In this document: positions 37,901-52,700 of the stretch, one piece after another
Layout of the letters: the number at the start of each line of letters is the position of its first letter
Numbering within the stretch: position 1 is the first letter of the stretch
Assembly (NCBI RefSeq): GCF_026151205.1
Contig: NC_087084.1
Location: forward strand, 1,898,312-1,962,311
Source: Bolinopsis microptera
Taxonomy: Eukaryota; Ctenophora; Tentaculata; Lobata; Bolinopsidae
DNA: 64,000 nt
Reading direction: 5' to 3'
Notes under the pieces: model-generated
What the model was told of the DNA's origin: nothing
Databases searched by the model: none
Seen by the model: only the letters and a program-made list of their open reading frames with translations
Position numbers and translations under genes: made by a program

Positions 37901-40900
37901 AGCAGCCTGAATAAAGGAAAAAGGAAAATGTTCATTCTGAACCAGGCTACTTCGTACAAGGAACATAATATCGAGATAAAGGGAATTCAAGCAGCCTGAA
38001 TAAAGGAAAAAGGAAAATGTTCATTCTGAACCAGGCTACTTCGTACAAGGAACATAATATCGAGATAGAGGGAATTCAAGCAGCCTGAATAAAGGTAAAA
38101 GGAAAATGTTCATTCTGAACCAGGCTACTTCGTACAAGGAACATAATATCGAGATAAAGGGAATTCAAGCAGCCTGAATAACCACCTTACTACTCTACAG
38201 ATCTAGACTTGCTAACAGCTAACAGAAGCTACAAATCATATGTGTAAAGATATTGCGACTAATGTGAACACTATAACTAAAATAGTGTCTCGATGATTAA
38301 CATAACCGTCTCAAAATCGAACCTTATCGAAATCCTGAAAATAAACATAAAATTTATAAACTCTTGCCCTAGTTCCTGATCTTCCACTGCAATTATGTGT
38401 CTAGATTCTGAAGCCCCCTAATATGATATGCAACAGCACCCGGGCCTGTATAAGACTGATCACTGAATTATAGCACACCTGCATACTATGCAGTGCATAG
38501 TGAGGTATGCAGTGCATAGCGAGGTATGTGCTGATCTCACACGTGCACAACACGTGCACAACACGTGCACACACAACACGTACAACCCAGGCCTGTATAT
38601 GAGACTGATCACTGGATTATAGCACAATCTGCATAGTAAGGTATGTGTTGATCTCACACGTGCACAACACGTGCACAACACGTGCACACACAACACGTAC
38701 AACCCGGGGTTGTACAAGAGACTGATCACTGAATAATAGCACACCTGCATAGTGAGGTATGTGCTGATCTCACACGTGCACAACACGTGCACAACACGTG
38801 CACACACAACACGTACAACCCAGGCCTGTATATGAGACTGATCACTGGATTATAGCACAATCTGCATAGTAAGGTATGTGTTGATCTCACACGTGCACAA
38901 CACGTGCACAACACGTGCACAACACGTGCACACACAACACGTACAACCCGGGCCTGTATATGAGACTGATCACGGAATTATAGCACACCTGCATAGTGAG
39001 GTATGTGCTGGTTTGTACTGTACTCCCACTGTGTTTCATACATTTAACATGATTAATAGTTATAGTGGAGAGGGGGTTATAAGAAAACCGTCTGAGCTCT
39101 TAGCTGAATGTATTACTACTGAATACTCAATACTGAATAATGGATACTCAATACTCAATACTCAATACTCAATACTCAATACTCAATACTCAATACTGAC
39201 TACTGACTACTGAATACTGAATACTGAGTACTGAATACTGAATACTGAATACTGAATACTGAATGAATACTGAATACTGAATACTGAATACTGAACACTG
39301 AATACTGAACACTGAACACTGAACACTGGACACTGGATACTGAATACTGAATACTGAATGAATACTGAACACTGAATACTGAATACTGAATACTGAGTAC
39401 TGAATACTGAACACTGAACACTGAACGCTAAATACTGAATATTGAATACTGATCATGTGCATATCTTGCTTGCATTCAGACCAGTAAATCATGAACGTGC
39501 AACAAAATCTTTGGTGGTTTTGGATAATGCACGAAGATTAAGATCTAGCAATGTTTAGACCCAAATATCTTTGCCTAAACGATGAAACATCCTACCTGAA
39601 CGCGGGTAATGTCAAACGAACGGGTTTAGGCAATTGTTCATTGACAGCGTCTTTTGGTTTTCCCTATGAATCATAGGGAAAACCAAAAGTCACTGCCGCT
39701 TATTTAGCATATACTTAAAGGGCATAATTAAAAGATACCTGCAAACAGTGTACGACCTTTGGGCTTTGGGACATCAGGCCGTTAAAGAAAGAGGCTTACA
39801 AAACATAATAACATTAGTACTATGCTCTCACTGTGTAGGAAACACTTTGCTACTGAAGGAAGTTGGGACAAACTCTAAAGAGGAAATGCGAACCCTGATG
39901 CGGGACAGGGATATATGGAGGGGGTTATCTGGCGTAGATCGGACTTAGTTCCGACATAGTAGTAGTAGTGTGTAGGATACCTCCTCGGTGGTAGAGCGGG
40001 TGATTCCAGACAAAGTTACAACGTGACGTCACACCACGTGTCATGACGTCACACCACGTGTCATGACGTCACACCACGTGTCATGACGTCACACCACATA
40101 GTAGTAGTAGTGTGTAGGACACCCCCGAGGTGGTAGAGCGGGTGATTCCAGACAAAGTTACAACGTGCACACAAAACGCTAAGAAGCTAGTGCCTCGTGG
40201 GCGTGTTGTTATTGTTTCAGCTACATTCCACTTAGCCCTTTCATTGTGCCCTAGATTTAACTTTGCATACATTAATGTTCAATTCGTGAGTCTGTCGCTT
40301 ACATTCAGAAGGGTTAATTAAGCGAGGTATGTTGATTTGTTGCGGAGATCAAGATGTTGCAGTTGCTGATGATGACAGAATTAGGGAGGTCCGTCAACAG
40401 GAAGACATCTAGGAAAATGTATTGGTCTGTTATAAAGCAAGAGAGAACTTGAAAAGCAGCCCAAGAGAGCTTTTGAGTATCCAATTCTATCCCATGTCCG
40501 TGCAATTATGTCGTTACAAGGCTACACCTCCCCCACATTATATGAGAAGCATGTCTCGCAGCAACAACCCTATTGTTCAACTACAAAGATGTGTCATTGT
40601 GTCCTAAATTGACCTTTCCGTGGTACATTCAGCATTCAGCGGTATCACGCCTGCAGTTCTTGGAGCTGAAAGGGTACATGTCATAAGATGGCCTGTACAA
40701 TTAGGTGTTTCGTTTGTGTCTGGCACAGCCAAGGGATGCTAGGTAACTGTTGGCAATGTTTCAACTTAGCAACGGTAGTTCAACGCAGATAGCCTGTACA
40801 TAACAGGACACAGGGTAGGTCTGTCAAAGTGAAAGTGAAAAAGTGAGAACTAGTTTTTTATCATCACCAGTACTGTAAGATATGGCAGCAAAACCTCGAA

Positions 40901-43686
40901 CAATTTTCAGTGATGTTTTGGCTTATACACGATGTAAGTGAACTGATTACTAATCATAAACATTTAAACATCTTTAAGTTCTGTTTCAATGAAAATATGA
41001 TTATTCATTTTAAAGTAAGAACCTCAAAGTGCAATAAAATAATAAACCTTAAGCTACAGATGCAAATAACGCAGTTTATCATACGGAATACTATCAACAG
41101 TAAAACCTTCCTTCAACAAACCGAACAATAATTTACATTGCGATTCAACAGAATACAAGTCCCAAAATCTTATCCGTTGGTTCTTCAAGTCTTTCCAGGC
41201 ATTCACAGTTTCTGTAGAGTTTTTGAAGGTATCCAACCCATCATGCCTGTTTTCATTTGATTGATCGTCAGCGTTTGCCATTTTAAATATGTATTCCTTG
41301 ATTTCGTCAGTAAGCGTTTCTTCGACAAAATTGTAAATTCTCTCTGTTGTTTTTAGTGGTTCTAAGCTCATTTCCCGATGTGTAACTGTCATAAAAACCC
41401 TCCCTAACCACGGATTACTAGCAGCAAATCTAACAGACTCCAAATTATAAGCACAATAGTTGTAAGTCTCCCAGGATGATTTAACACGTCTGCCCCACAA
41501 GTCATGCCCATTCTCTACCTGAGTCCGTCTATCCCAGCCAAAATACTTCCCACCTGTTCCTCTGGACATCATGAGAGGAATAGGGTGCCTCAACAGGTGG
41601 ATAATCTTAATGTTTGCAGTTCTGATCTGGGCTATCTTCAGGATGTCTGATAAATGCTGCTGTCGGATCACTTTCAATACGATTATTTTCCGGAGTTTGC
41701 AGATCTCCTTCGGGGTTTTATTTGGCCTGTAAAACTTTTTTTCACATTCGGTGGAGTTGTATCTGATGAGATTCTCCTCTGGTGACCCACACCACTCGTA
41801 TTTTTCCGGAAACCAACTTTTGTACACCGTACAATTATGTAAGATCTGCTGGAGATACAACATCCTTAAATCAGCTTCAGTGTGATCAGCTCTCGCCCCT
41901 AAAATCTGGCCCCGACTGTATAATTCACGCACAGCTACATCATAAAATGGCTCGAAAAGATATTGCATCGCCGGGTTAGTATCGAATATCCTCCCCAAAA
42001 ATGTAGAACCCCCACGATACGGTGTGAGAAGTAGGATTAGCTTCATATCAGGATCCAACTTCAGGTTGAATGCTGGATCTAATGGTTTTGGGGGTGAAGT
42101 GTAGAGTGACCTCACAAACAAGATGCAAAACAAGACTAGAAAACAGCGTACCAACCACTTTGTGAGGGAGGGGACAATGATAGGCTGTTTGTTAACGTAG
42201 TGTAACTTCTGTTGGAACCATGGGGACATGTTTAAAATTCCTTTCATTCCGAGCCGACGAAAAGTTAGCAAAATACGCGTTCGTAAAACACGAGTTTTAC
42301 AACACTGCATTTTACTGACGTTAGTTTACAATCGCAATGATGAATACTCAATGTAGATTAACGGAGATAGTCTAAGGAAATATGTTTGTTTATTATCATT
42401 GCGTGTAATTGTATAGACTATAATCCTGTGTGAATTGTTATCCTGTGAGGAAGGAGTATTACATCTAGCTTGGGGGTCGTTCACACTTCACATACTACAT
42501 AATCAGCCGAGGGGGCTTCTGAATGATTACGGCTGATTAAGGGGGGGGGGGGGGGGGTGGGGGCCGGTTACGTGGTTGTTGATTACGTTATCAACATTTT
42601 CTTTTTTACCCTCTAGAATAATAACAATTTGACAGTATTTTAATTCAAATTCCACTCAATTTCACTCTGATAGTGATAAAATTTAGAAATTGATCTGTCT
42701 ATAGTAAGTAGTTTAGAAGGTGCTTAGCCGGATATCAATCAGAAATTTCGTTAATTTCCAGAAAAAAATCTCGAGGGCTAGGTCCTGAGAAATATTTTCG
42801 GCTCATAATGATCAGGGTAGAGAAAAGTAGTTTCCAGGAATACTTTTTAAATTTTTGACTTAGTCATTCTTGATACGTACATTTAAAGGCAAACTCCCCA
42901 CTTCTCGTATTGCATAGGGGGGGAGGCCTGCCCTCCCTCCGATATCACATTAAAAAGGGGGAGCCTCGACTCCAAGATCGTATATCGAGGGTGAGGTGGG
43001 GATCGGGATAGAATACACGATAACTTATAAATTTCAGAAAATTATAAATTTCGGAAATATTTTTACCGGGTTGTTTTCAGCTTTTACAAAATGTATACAA
43101 GGGAGACCCTTGTGTTCGAGCTGGAAAATTCTTGAAGGTCGAAATACGATAAAAGGGCAAAAAATTATCTTCTAGGTGTTCAAAATGATATTTAGATTAT
43201 AGACGAATATTTGTGTTCCTCTATTTCCAGGGAAAAAAGTCAAAAGGGGAGGGGGGTCAGGCCATGATTACGTTATATTGCTGTCAGGAGGGGGGGGGGT
43301 TGGGGTCAGGCCATGATTATGTAATATTGCTGTCAGGAGGGGGGGGGGGGGGTTGGGGTCAGGCCATGATTACGTAATATTGCTGTCAGGAGGGGGAAAT
43401 TACTAAAACATTGATTACGTAATATGTGAACGACCCCTAAGAGTATACTGCCTACACCAAGACGGCCCAGGTCAGTATCATGACATATTTCGCATTAATA
43501 TAATATAGGCCACAGCTTTCAGGACAAAGTCACGACAAAACTAAGTACTGCATTGTCTCGTCAGAAACTAATTTAATCTCTAAACAAATTTATTATACAT
43601 TTCTGTTTGAAGTATTATATATCGAAATAGTAAAGGATTTGTCAATAAGTTTTCCCAGGACTCGCCTGCAGCGGGCTTTGCCCCCT

Positions 43687-43732
<46 letters not shown>

Positions 43733-46700
43733 TGAATCGGGTTCTGCCCCCTTCGAATCATTGTGGGACCCAAAGATGCACCATCGGGTGATAAAAACAT
43801 GTTTCATCCAGGTATACGACATTTTTTAATGATATTGACCTGGGAGGCTTCAATGTTTTCAAATGCTTTGATGGCTGATATAGTTGGAACAGATTTACTG
43901 GTCCCACTGTTTGAGGTTAAGGAACGCCAATCGGAAAACCTTTCAGTCTTGCCTATTTCTCCAGTTCTTATAATTCGGTCTCTTCGGTAGCAGCTGCTAG
44001 TGGATTTGGAGTTACGCTGATGTTCTGAGCGACATTGTTCTCACATTCTTCTTCTACTTGGCGGACATTACTTGTAGATCTTGTGACTTCTCTGATAAGA
44101 GTCGATATCCTCCTGATACTTGACAGAGTACCTTCTTTCAGACGAGGCATTCTCCAAAAGTAAAGGATGGGGTTAGCTGCAGAGTTAGCAGCTAAGAGTA
44201 GAGTTTGCACGGCGTTATTGTAGTAGTACTGTGTATCAAACTGATACAAACTGTCGTACCATTCATTGTCATAAGTAATCCTTATGTATGTTTTGAAGAT
44301 ATAATGCATAGCTAGGGGTATGTTGCAGACTCCATAGAGCAGAGCAAACATTAGAATGGTTACTGTCGCTCTATTCCTGGAACGTTGAAGCTCTTCTTGT
44401 TGCACTTGTACGCCACTTCTTCTGAGTAACACTGCTGATATGATGCAGCTCATAGCAACAACAAAAGCCGGGGCAATGTAGGTTAAGTTTCCAATAATTA
44501 ACAAGGTAAAGAACTCAGTCCCTATAATTAAATCACTAGTTGCAGATATGTTACAGCGTAAGTAGTCAGAGTCATAAGACATGCCTAAAAACTCATACAT
44601 ATACATTCTTATATTCTGGGCTAATCTCAGGACTGAATACGTTATCACTGATATAATGAGATATTTAATATTTTGTTGTTTAAAGGGTCTGAGCAGTGCA
44701 ATTGTCCTGCTTATACTTAGACACATTACAAGAAATATGCTCAATGACACTGATATATTCCATAAGAACACCCAAGCCACGCAACCGTATTCACTTGCAA
44801 ACCAGGGACCTGGTTGTCTGTTTGATAGGGATGAGATTCCTACTGGAAGAATTGCTATGCTGATCAAGATGTCATTTCCAGTTATAACCATGTAAATGAC
44901 ATTAGAGATGTCCCTTTTCTTAGACTTAAAGTATATGAAACTGATTAGGTTTCCAACTGTTCCTATGAAGAAGAAAAGACAACAGATAGATCCGTAGGTC
45001 ATATCTGCCTCTTCATTGTAGGCTGGTTTTGTCACTACTGCATACGAAGATGTTGAATTCACCATCGTCATTCTGTTAAAAAGCTGTGCAGTATTTATAA
45101 GTTGACAAAACTGAAAATGTTAACATGAAAAAAGAGCTAAGAATACTCGCAGCCCGCAGGTGAATAATTGAATTGAATTTTGATTGTCAGTGTAACTTTT
45201 GTTTGCGTGATAGCCCGACCAAAAGCACGTGTACTTTATACAGAGTATAGAGTATAGTGTATATAGTATAGAGTATAGAGTATAGAGTATAGAGTATAGA
45301 GTATAGAGTTTAGAATATAGCGTATAGCATATAGAGTATAGAGTATAGAGTATATAGAGTATACTCACGGTTTTTCTTAGAACTTTAGAAGCCATAATAA
45401 ACCCCAATCGATATATTTTAGATAAATATTGGTGAGCTTGGGCCCAAACTCGCCTATATCAGGGAGATTAATATATACATATTAAATCGGTAACGGACTA
45501 TAACTGCGAATTGATTTAATAACACGTGCACTTGAACAAAAAGCAGAAATTTGAACTTTTGTTCAAATGTCTCCACTAAGAATGCAAATGCCGATGTCTT
45601 TGAAACCAATTCGAATACAAATGTTTGTTAGTCCAAGAGTTGAAAGTTGAACATCAGGTCACAGACTGTATGGACTACGGGTGGAATATGAATAACTAAA
45701 ATTCCAACAGCATCTTGTTCCCTTCATTGTGCTGATTCCGGGAACCATTCTCTTAACACCCTCATCATACTGGTAACGTGCCATTCGGTCCTATCACGTG
45801 ACCGCTAATCTTATCACGTGACCTTGATTATTTTCTCAGCACCTGTGACTGTCACAGGTGCTGAGAAAATGATCTCCTGTAGAGCACAATTCTAGGAGTG
45901 AGGTGAGAAACTAAGCGAGTTAATTGTCCGAGCCTCGACTTGAAAAATCGTAATCGACAATTTTCTCTCCTTTTTGCCGTAATTATTGTCATTGATAATC
46001 ATGTCTTTAGCCACAAAAGTACCATTGCCGAAGCATAGAGCTGGCGATCATTTTCCAAAAACCGTTCATAGATGAAAATTGTTCCCAATTTTCGACTAAT
46101 GATTACTTTTAGATTTTTGAAAAATTGATTTTCATGATCGTAATTTATATGAAGAAGCCACTATTGTAAGCAGTCACCACTTGCTTCAGATTCTTAGATT
46201 ATTTGTAGTAAATTAGGTTACGAACAACGAAAACGAGAATAATAACTATAAAACAATACAATGCCTAATTCGACAACCTCATACTTTAAATTCTAATTAA
46301 CCAGACTTATATCGCCCAAAAACGCCCAAAGATCTAAGTCTCTTAATCAGAAAACAACATAGTACGGTAAACTCGCGTAAAACCCAGCCTCCATGCCAGT
46401 TAGAAATAGAGCTGGGAACTTTTCTCGGGAGGTCGAGAATTGGTTTGTAACAAGCTACTGGTGGTTGGTTAACATTGTCTAGTAATGTGCAAGTAAAGTT
46501 ATAGTTTTTTATAAAGCTGGTAGACCTCTGGTGAGGATTAAAGTGCAGGACAAATGAGTCGTTAAAGAATAAACTGGGTAGTATTCTGGTGAGGCTCGTT
46601 GATCCAAGGAGATGCGCGGCTCAGCAAAGACTTCTCAAATAAGACGTGCTCCTTCATAAACTAACTCGATCCAAGGAGTTAATTGAGTAACACCTGGGGT

Positions 46701-49700
46701 AAGGGAAGGTTCTGGAGACAAAAACTTTCTCGAGGGAGGTAACCAGGAACGGGACATTATATATTTAAAGTGACGGTACATTAGAACTAGACAGAAACAA
46801 AGTGTGAAGGGCCTGAACGGAACCCCTCGGTTTCAGTTCCTTGTTTAACACTGCCGTACAGCAAAGACATTCGCCGGGTTCTCCAAGGATGGGCACATAG
46901 CTCACTCCACACAATGCTCTGTCAAATGTTGCTTATATACCAAGGATCTACAGGAAATATTTCCTTGTAAGTTTTTAGAGGGCGATCTGTGAACAGACAA
47001 CTACCTCATTAGTCATTCCCAACTATATAAGGTCCGGTGGAAAGGTCAGAGAGGTCAGATTGAGTTACGCATCGGTGGTTGAGTCACATCTTTGCTGGCT
47101 TCCAACACAATTATTCCATCAATTGCTAAGATTATATATCTATATTATAAAACTTAACTTATCTTCATCAATAATACTACAAATATTCACTGCTTACACT
47201 ATTATGAAAATTATTAAAGAACTCAGCCTTATATATATCAGTTACAAATATGGTAGAGCATAAGATCCTTTCCTGGGGTCCTTTCCGAAACGGTACTTAA
47301 GTCAACAATGGTACTTAAGTAAAAAGTTAAGCAAAAAGTATTTTCGAAATGAGACTTAAGTGCGAAAACTTAAGTTATATTTCGCACTAAAGTCTTTTTA
47401 CTTAAGTCGAGAATTTTGCCCCCAGGGCAAGACGGTACCTTGGAATTTAACCAAAGGTTTTTCCATTTTATCTATAGAAATTTTCTTGACTTTGTGCCAC
47501 TGTGGAATTTAAAAATTAAACAAAACCAATCTTTTACAAACTTGAATATCTTTAATTAAGTTATGTTCTAATGAAAATATAATCATTTATTTTAAAGTAA
47601 GAACCTCAAAGTGCAATAAAATAATAAACATCAAGCTACAGATGCAAATAACGCAGTTTCTCATACGGAATACTATCAACAGTAAAACCCTCCTTTAGCA
47701 CACCGAACAATAATTTACATTGAGACTCAACTGTATACAAGTCCCAAAATTTTACCCAATGGTTCTTCAACTCTTTCCAGGCATTCACAGTTTCTGTAGA
47801 GTTTTTGAATGTATCCAACCCATCATGCCTGTTTTCATTTGATTGATCGTCAGCGTTTGCCATTTTAAATATGTATTCCTTGATTTCGTCAGTAAGCGTT
47901 TCTTCGACAAAATTGTAAATTCTCTCTGTTGTTTTTAGTGGTTCTAAGCTCATTTCCCGATGTGTAACTGTCATGAAAGCCCTCCTTAACCACGGATCAC
48001 TAGCGGCTAATCTAACAGACTCCAAATTATAAGCACAATAGTTGTAAGTCTCCCAGGATGATTTAACACGTCTGCCCCACAAGTCATGCCCATTCTCTAC
48101 CTGAGTCCGTCTATCCCAGCCAAAATACTTCCCTCCTGTTCCTCTGGACATCATGAGAGGAATAGGATGCCTCAACAGGTGGATAATCTTAATGTTTGCA
48201 GTTCTGATCTGGGCTATCTTCAGGATGTCAGATAAATGCTGCTGTCGGATCACTTTCAGTACGATTATTTTCCGGAGTTTGCAGATCTCCTTCGGGGTTT
48301 TATTTGGCCTGTAAAACTTTTTTTCACATTCGGTGGAGTTGTATCTGATAAGATTCTCTTCTGGTGACCCACACCACTCGTATTTTTCCGGAAACCAACT
48401 TTTGTACACCGTACAATTATGTAAGATCTGCTGGAGATACAACATTCTCAAATCAGCTTCAGTGTGATCAGCTCTCGCCCCTAAAATCTGGCCCCGACTG
48501 TACAATTCACGCAAAGCAACATCATAAAATGGCTCGAAAAGGTATTGCACCGCCGGGTTAATATCGAATATCCTCCCCAAAAACGTAGAACCACCACGAA
48601 ATGAAGTTAGAAGTAGGATAAGCTTCACATCGGGATCCATCGTAAGATTGAATGCTGGATCTATTGGTTTTGGTGGTTCTGATGATGAACTGTTACTAAG
48701 TTTGTAGAAACAGATGCAAAACAAGGCTAGAAAACAGCGTATTACCCACTTTGTAAGCGAGGGGACATTCATGGTAGTCTGTTCGTTTACGTAGTTAAAC
48801 CGCTGGTGGAAGAAATGTTTAAAAGATTGTATTTAATATATTGAATAAATTGTGGTATTGTTTAAATAGTGCTACAACTAAATCTGTAGTCGAACAAAGC
48901 AAGAGTGTTTAGATTTGATCTAACGGCACAAAGTGAGTTAGATAGTTAAACTCAATACTCAGTAGTTGATAGTACTATTTACAGTGCACTACAATGTAGA
49001 TGTTCTGAAGGAGTATCATATATTATATAAACATATCATATTATATGAAGACTAGTGTAACCCGGCGGCCTTCGGCCGGGATTTCACTGCCGCAGTTAAA
49101 AAGGGTAGGAGTATATTTGTAAACATGCATTACATGTCGTATGAAAGTATGAACTCTCTCTACAGTCCAAACAGACCGCTATGAGCTCTCCCTACCCTAA
49201 TAAGTTTATAGTATTACATGACCGTGTAATTAAATATATACCGTGTAATTAAATATATACCAACGCTACATAATATGCAGTAATGGGAGAGCGAGCGTGG
49301 AGGGAGAAAATATGAGCTATCATTCGGCTGATTCGACCGAGGAGATTGCATACATCCAATGGATCCTTAGCTAGTCCCTAGACAAGGAAGAGGTTACTTA
49401 GAGGTTCATTCTAAAATAGGTTGTCTATTCAAAAACAGTGAAATCATCTGAATTAAGTTCAATAAAACTACCCGGCCATATTAACAGACCTGAGTTTTTC
49501 AAGCACCCTATACACTTCTCTGCTTCTCATATAATATACATAATATTACTAATATACATAATATTACTAATACTACTAATATACATAATATTACTAATAT
49601 ACATAATATTACTAATACTACTACTAATACATAATATTACTAATACTACTAATATACATAATATTACTAATACTACTGATACATAATATTACTAATACTA

Positions 49701-52700
49701 CTAATATGCATAATATTACTAATACTACTAATATACATAATACTACTAATACTACTAATATACATAATATTACTAATACTACTAATATACATAATATTAC
49801 TAATACTACTAATATACATAATATTACAGCTGTGCTGGGGGTTATCCTATGTGATTTAGGCGGTCTATGATAAGTGATAGGACTGGTTCTTGTTTAAACA
49901 TATTATCGTACAGAGGACAAACGACAAACAAACATAATTTTTCAAATTATAATAATGATGTCACAACGTGACTAACAGTTCAGAGGCTAAAATAGTCTCC
50001 GCATTAAAACCATTATAAACATATAGTCTGCATGGAGTTTGAACAAATCGTTTGATCATATTAACAAAATTAAAGCCTGTGCTCCAAACTTAGTACACCA
50101 TTTTTCTCTGAAATACATTCAGCTTGGATAAAGTACTGTATTACAATACTGACAGTCATTCCATGAGGTTCAATTGAGCTGACGTATGGAGACGTAGCTA
50201 ATTAAACTTCACATAAGATTAAGTTTAGAAGATTATTAATATAAGTTAAGAACCTTATTAATATAAGTTGATAACTTTAATATAAGTTAAGAACCTTATT
50301 AATATAACTTGATAACTTTATTAAGATATATAAAGAACCTTATTAATATAAGTTGATAACTTTATTAATATGATTTAAGAACCTTATTAATATAACTTAA
50401 TAACTTTATTAATATAAGTTAAGAGCGTTATTAAAATAACTTAATAACTTTATTAATATAAGTTAAGAACCTTATTAATTATAATATTTATCACCTCACT
50501 AACCCCCTTCCCTCAACAGACACCTAGCAGTGCAAGCAAATGGGAAGAAACCCCCGGCCGACAGAAGGGCTGGGAAGAAACCCCGGGCAGGCCGAAAGGA
50601 AGTGAAACTCCTGGAGTTACTCCTTCTGCTAGAGCTTGGGAGGCGACACCCAGTTACGCTACAGCCATGACACCCGGACACGCTACTCCCGGAGCTATGA
50701 CACCAGGATCAACAGCTAGGAGACACAGGTTTATTAATTAATTTAGTTAATTAATTAATCAGCTAGGAGACACAGGTTAATTAATTAAATTAATTAATTA
50801 ATTAATTAATCAGCTAGGAGACACAGGTTAATTAATTAAATTAATCAATTAATTAATTAATCAGCTAGGAGACACAGGTTAATTAATTAAATTTATTAAT
50901 TAATTAATTAATCAGCTAGGAGACACAGGTTAATTAATTTAATTAGTTAATTAATTAATCAGCTAGGAGACACAGGTTTAACATTGAGATTAAAAGGATC
51001 GCTGAAAATGTTAACTCAACTAAGTCTTATTGAAATGTGACACTTTACTTTAAATCCTTACATAGATTTGATTTGAAACTGTCAAAATTATAACATTGAC
51101 AGCACATAATTTAGATGAAATATATCGAAAATATAGATCCATATTGCATCAATAGTACAAATAACAGACCTACCACACGTATAATATAGATCCATATTGC
51201 ATCAATAGTACAATTAACACACGTATAGGATAAACCCATCTGGTGTAATACCAATATTGTCATTGGTGGCTCAGTCCACTTAATAAGTCCACTTAATAAT
51301 TATAACTATCATTGGTCGCTCAGTCAGTAATAAAATATATTATTTTTACCGCTTGAAATTAGCCTAACTCATTCCAATTAAACAAAGCTTATCTTACTCT
51401 GTCTTAATATTGGATTGAAAACCACTAACCACTCCAACTAACCTCTTACCACCCCAACTACCCCCCCCCCCCCCCCCCCCCAACTAACCACCCCAACTAA
51501 CCCCTACAGATGGGACGAAACACCCCGAGCAGACATCTCAGAGACCCCCGGTCACGCTAGTGGTTGGTTGGAGACACCCCGCACTGACCGTGGAGGTGAT
51601 GGTGGTATGACCCCTGGAGCGCAGGGACAGACCCCTTCTGGAGCAACCCCCGCTGGGGGCACCAGTAAGAGGAAGAGTCGGTGGGATGAGACTCCTTCTG
51701 CTCAGGTGGGTGATATTGCACGTGTGGGGTATATTGCACGTGTGGGGTATATTGCACGTGGTATTGCACGTGTGGGGTATATTGCACGTGTGGGTATATT
51801 GCATATTTAGGAGTTCGGTTTGCCATATTTTGTTTGATTATTTTAATTGATTATTTTAATTAATCTGTTGACCCACGAGATACACAAAATCAGACTAGTT
51901 TATGTTTCAGACTCCTGCTGGGGGCGCCACCCCTTCAGTAACCACCCCCGTAGGATTGGGGGTGGGGGTTACCCCCGCTGGTATGATGGCTATGGGCATG
52001 GCAACTCCAACACCGGGACATCTTGCTGCTATGACGCCCGAGCAGATGCAGGCTTACAGGTCTGTGTTTATTTTGTAATTTAATTTAATTAATAATACAA
52101 AATAATAATAATGAACTAAGTACTGTGGTATTTAAGGTATTTTTAGCTGTTGAAACGCTCCAAACTAAACTAAATAAATTTTTAAATAAATAAGTTTCTA
52201 CCTTAAACAGATGGGAACGTGAAATAGATGAAAGAAACAGACCTCTAACAGACGACGAACTGGACGGACTGTTCCCTTCAGAGGGTTACAAGATCCAGGA
52301 GCCCCCAGCTAACTACGCCCCTGTCCGCACCCCTATCCGCAGGCTCACTCAGACTCCAACTCCTATGGTGCAGACTGGGTTCAGGATCCAGGTAAAGTGT
52401 GGTTGTAACCTAGCAATTAGTAGAGGTTGCATAGTAACCAGTAGAGTTTAGAGTTGGTTAGGATCCAGGTAAAGTGTGGTTGTAACCTAGCAATTAGTAG
52501 TGGTTGCATAGTAACCAGTAGAGTTTAGAGTTGGTTATCAGAAGAGGTTGCATAGTAACCAGTAGAGGTTGCATAGTAACCAGTAGAGTTTAGAGTTGGT
52601 TATCAGTAGATGTTGCATAGTAACCAGTAGAGGTTGCATAGTAAAGTAGTAACCAGTAGAGGTTGCATAGTAACCAGTAGAGTTTAGAGTTGGTTATCAG

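Noticed and set aside
39983..40010. tRNA gene
   Set aside because: Only an A-box-like GGTGGTAGAGCG is seen; no B-box, acceptor stem or anticodon arm could be built.
41782..41979. Plus-strand frame over the sulfotransferase genes (also at 48364-48561)
   Set aside because: Shadow of the minus-strand coding sequence, conserved only because the genes are duplicates.
43580..43822. Minus frame with a poly-Gly tract
   Set aside because: It results from reading the 45-C homopolymer; no other protein feature is present.
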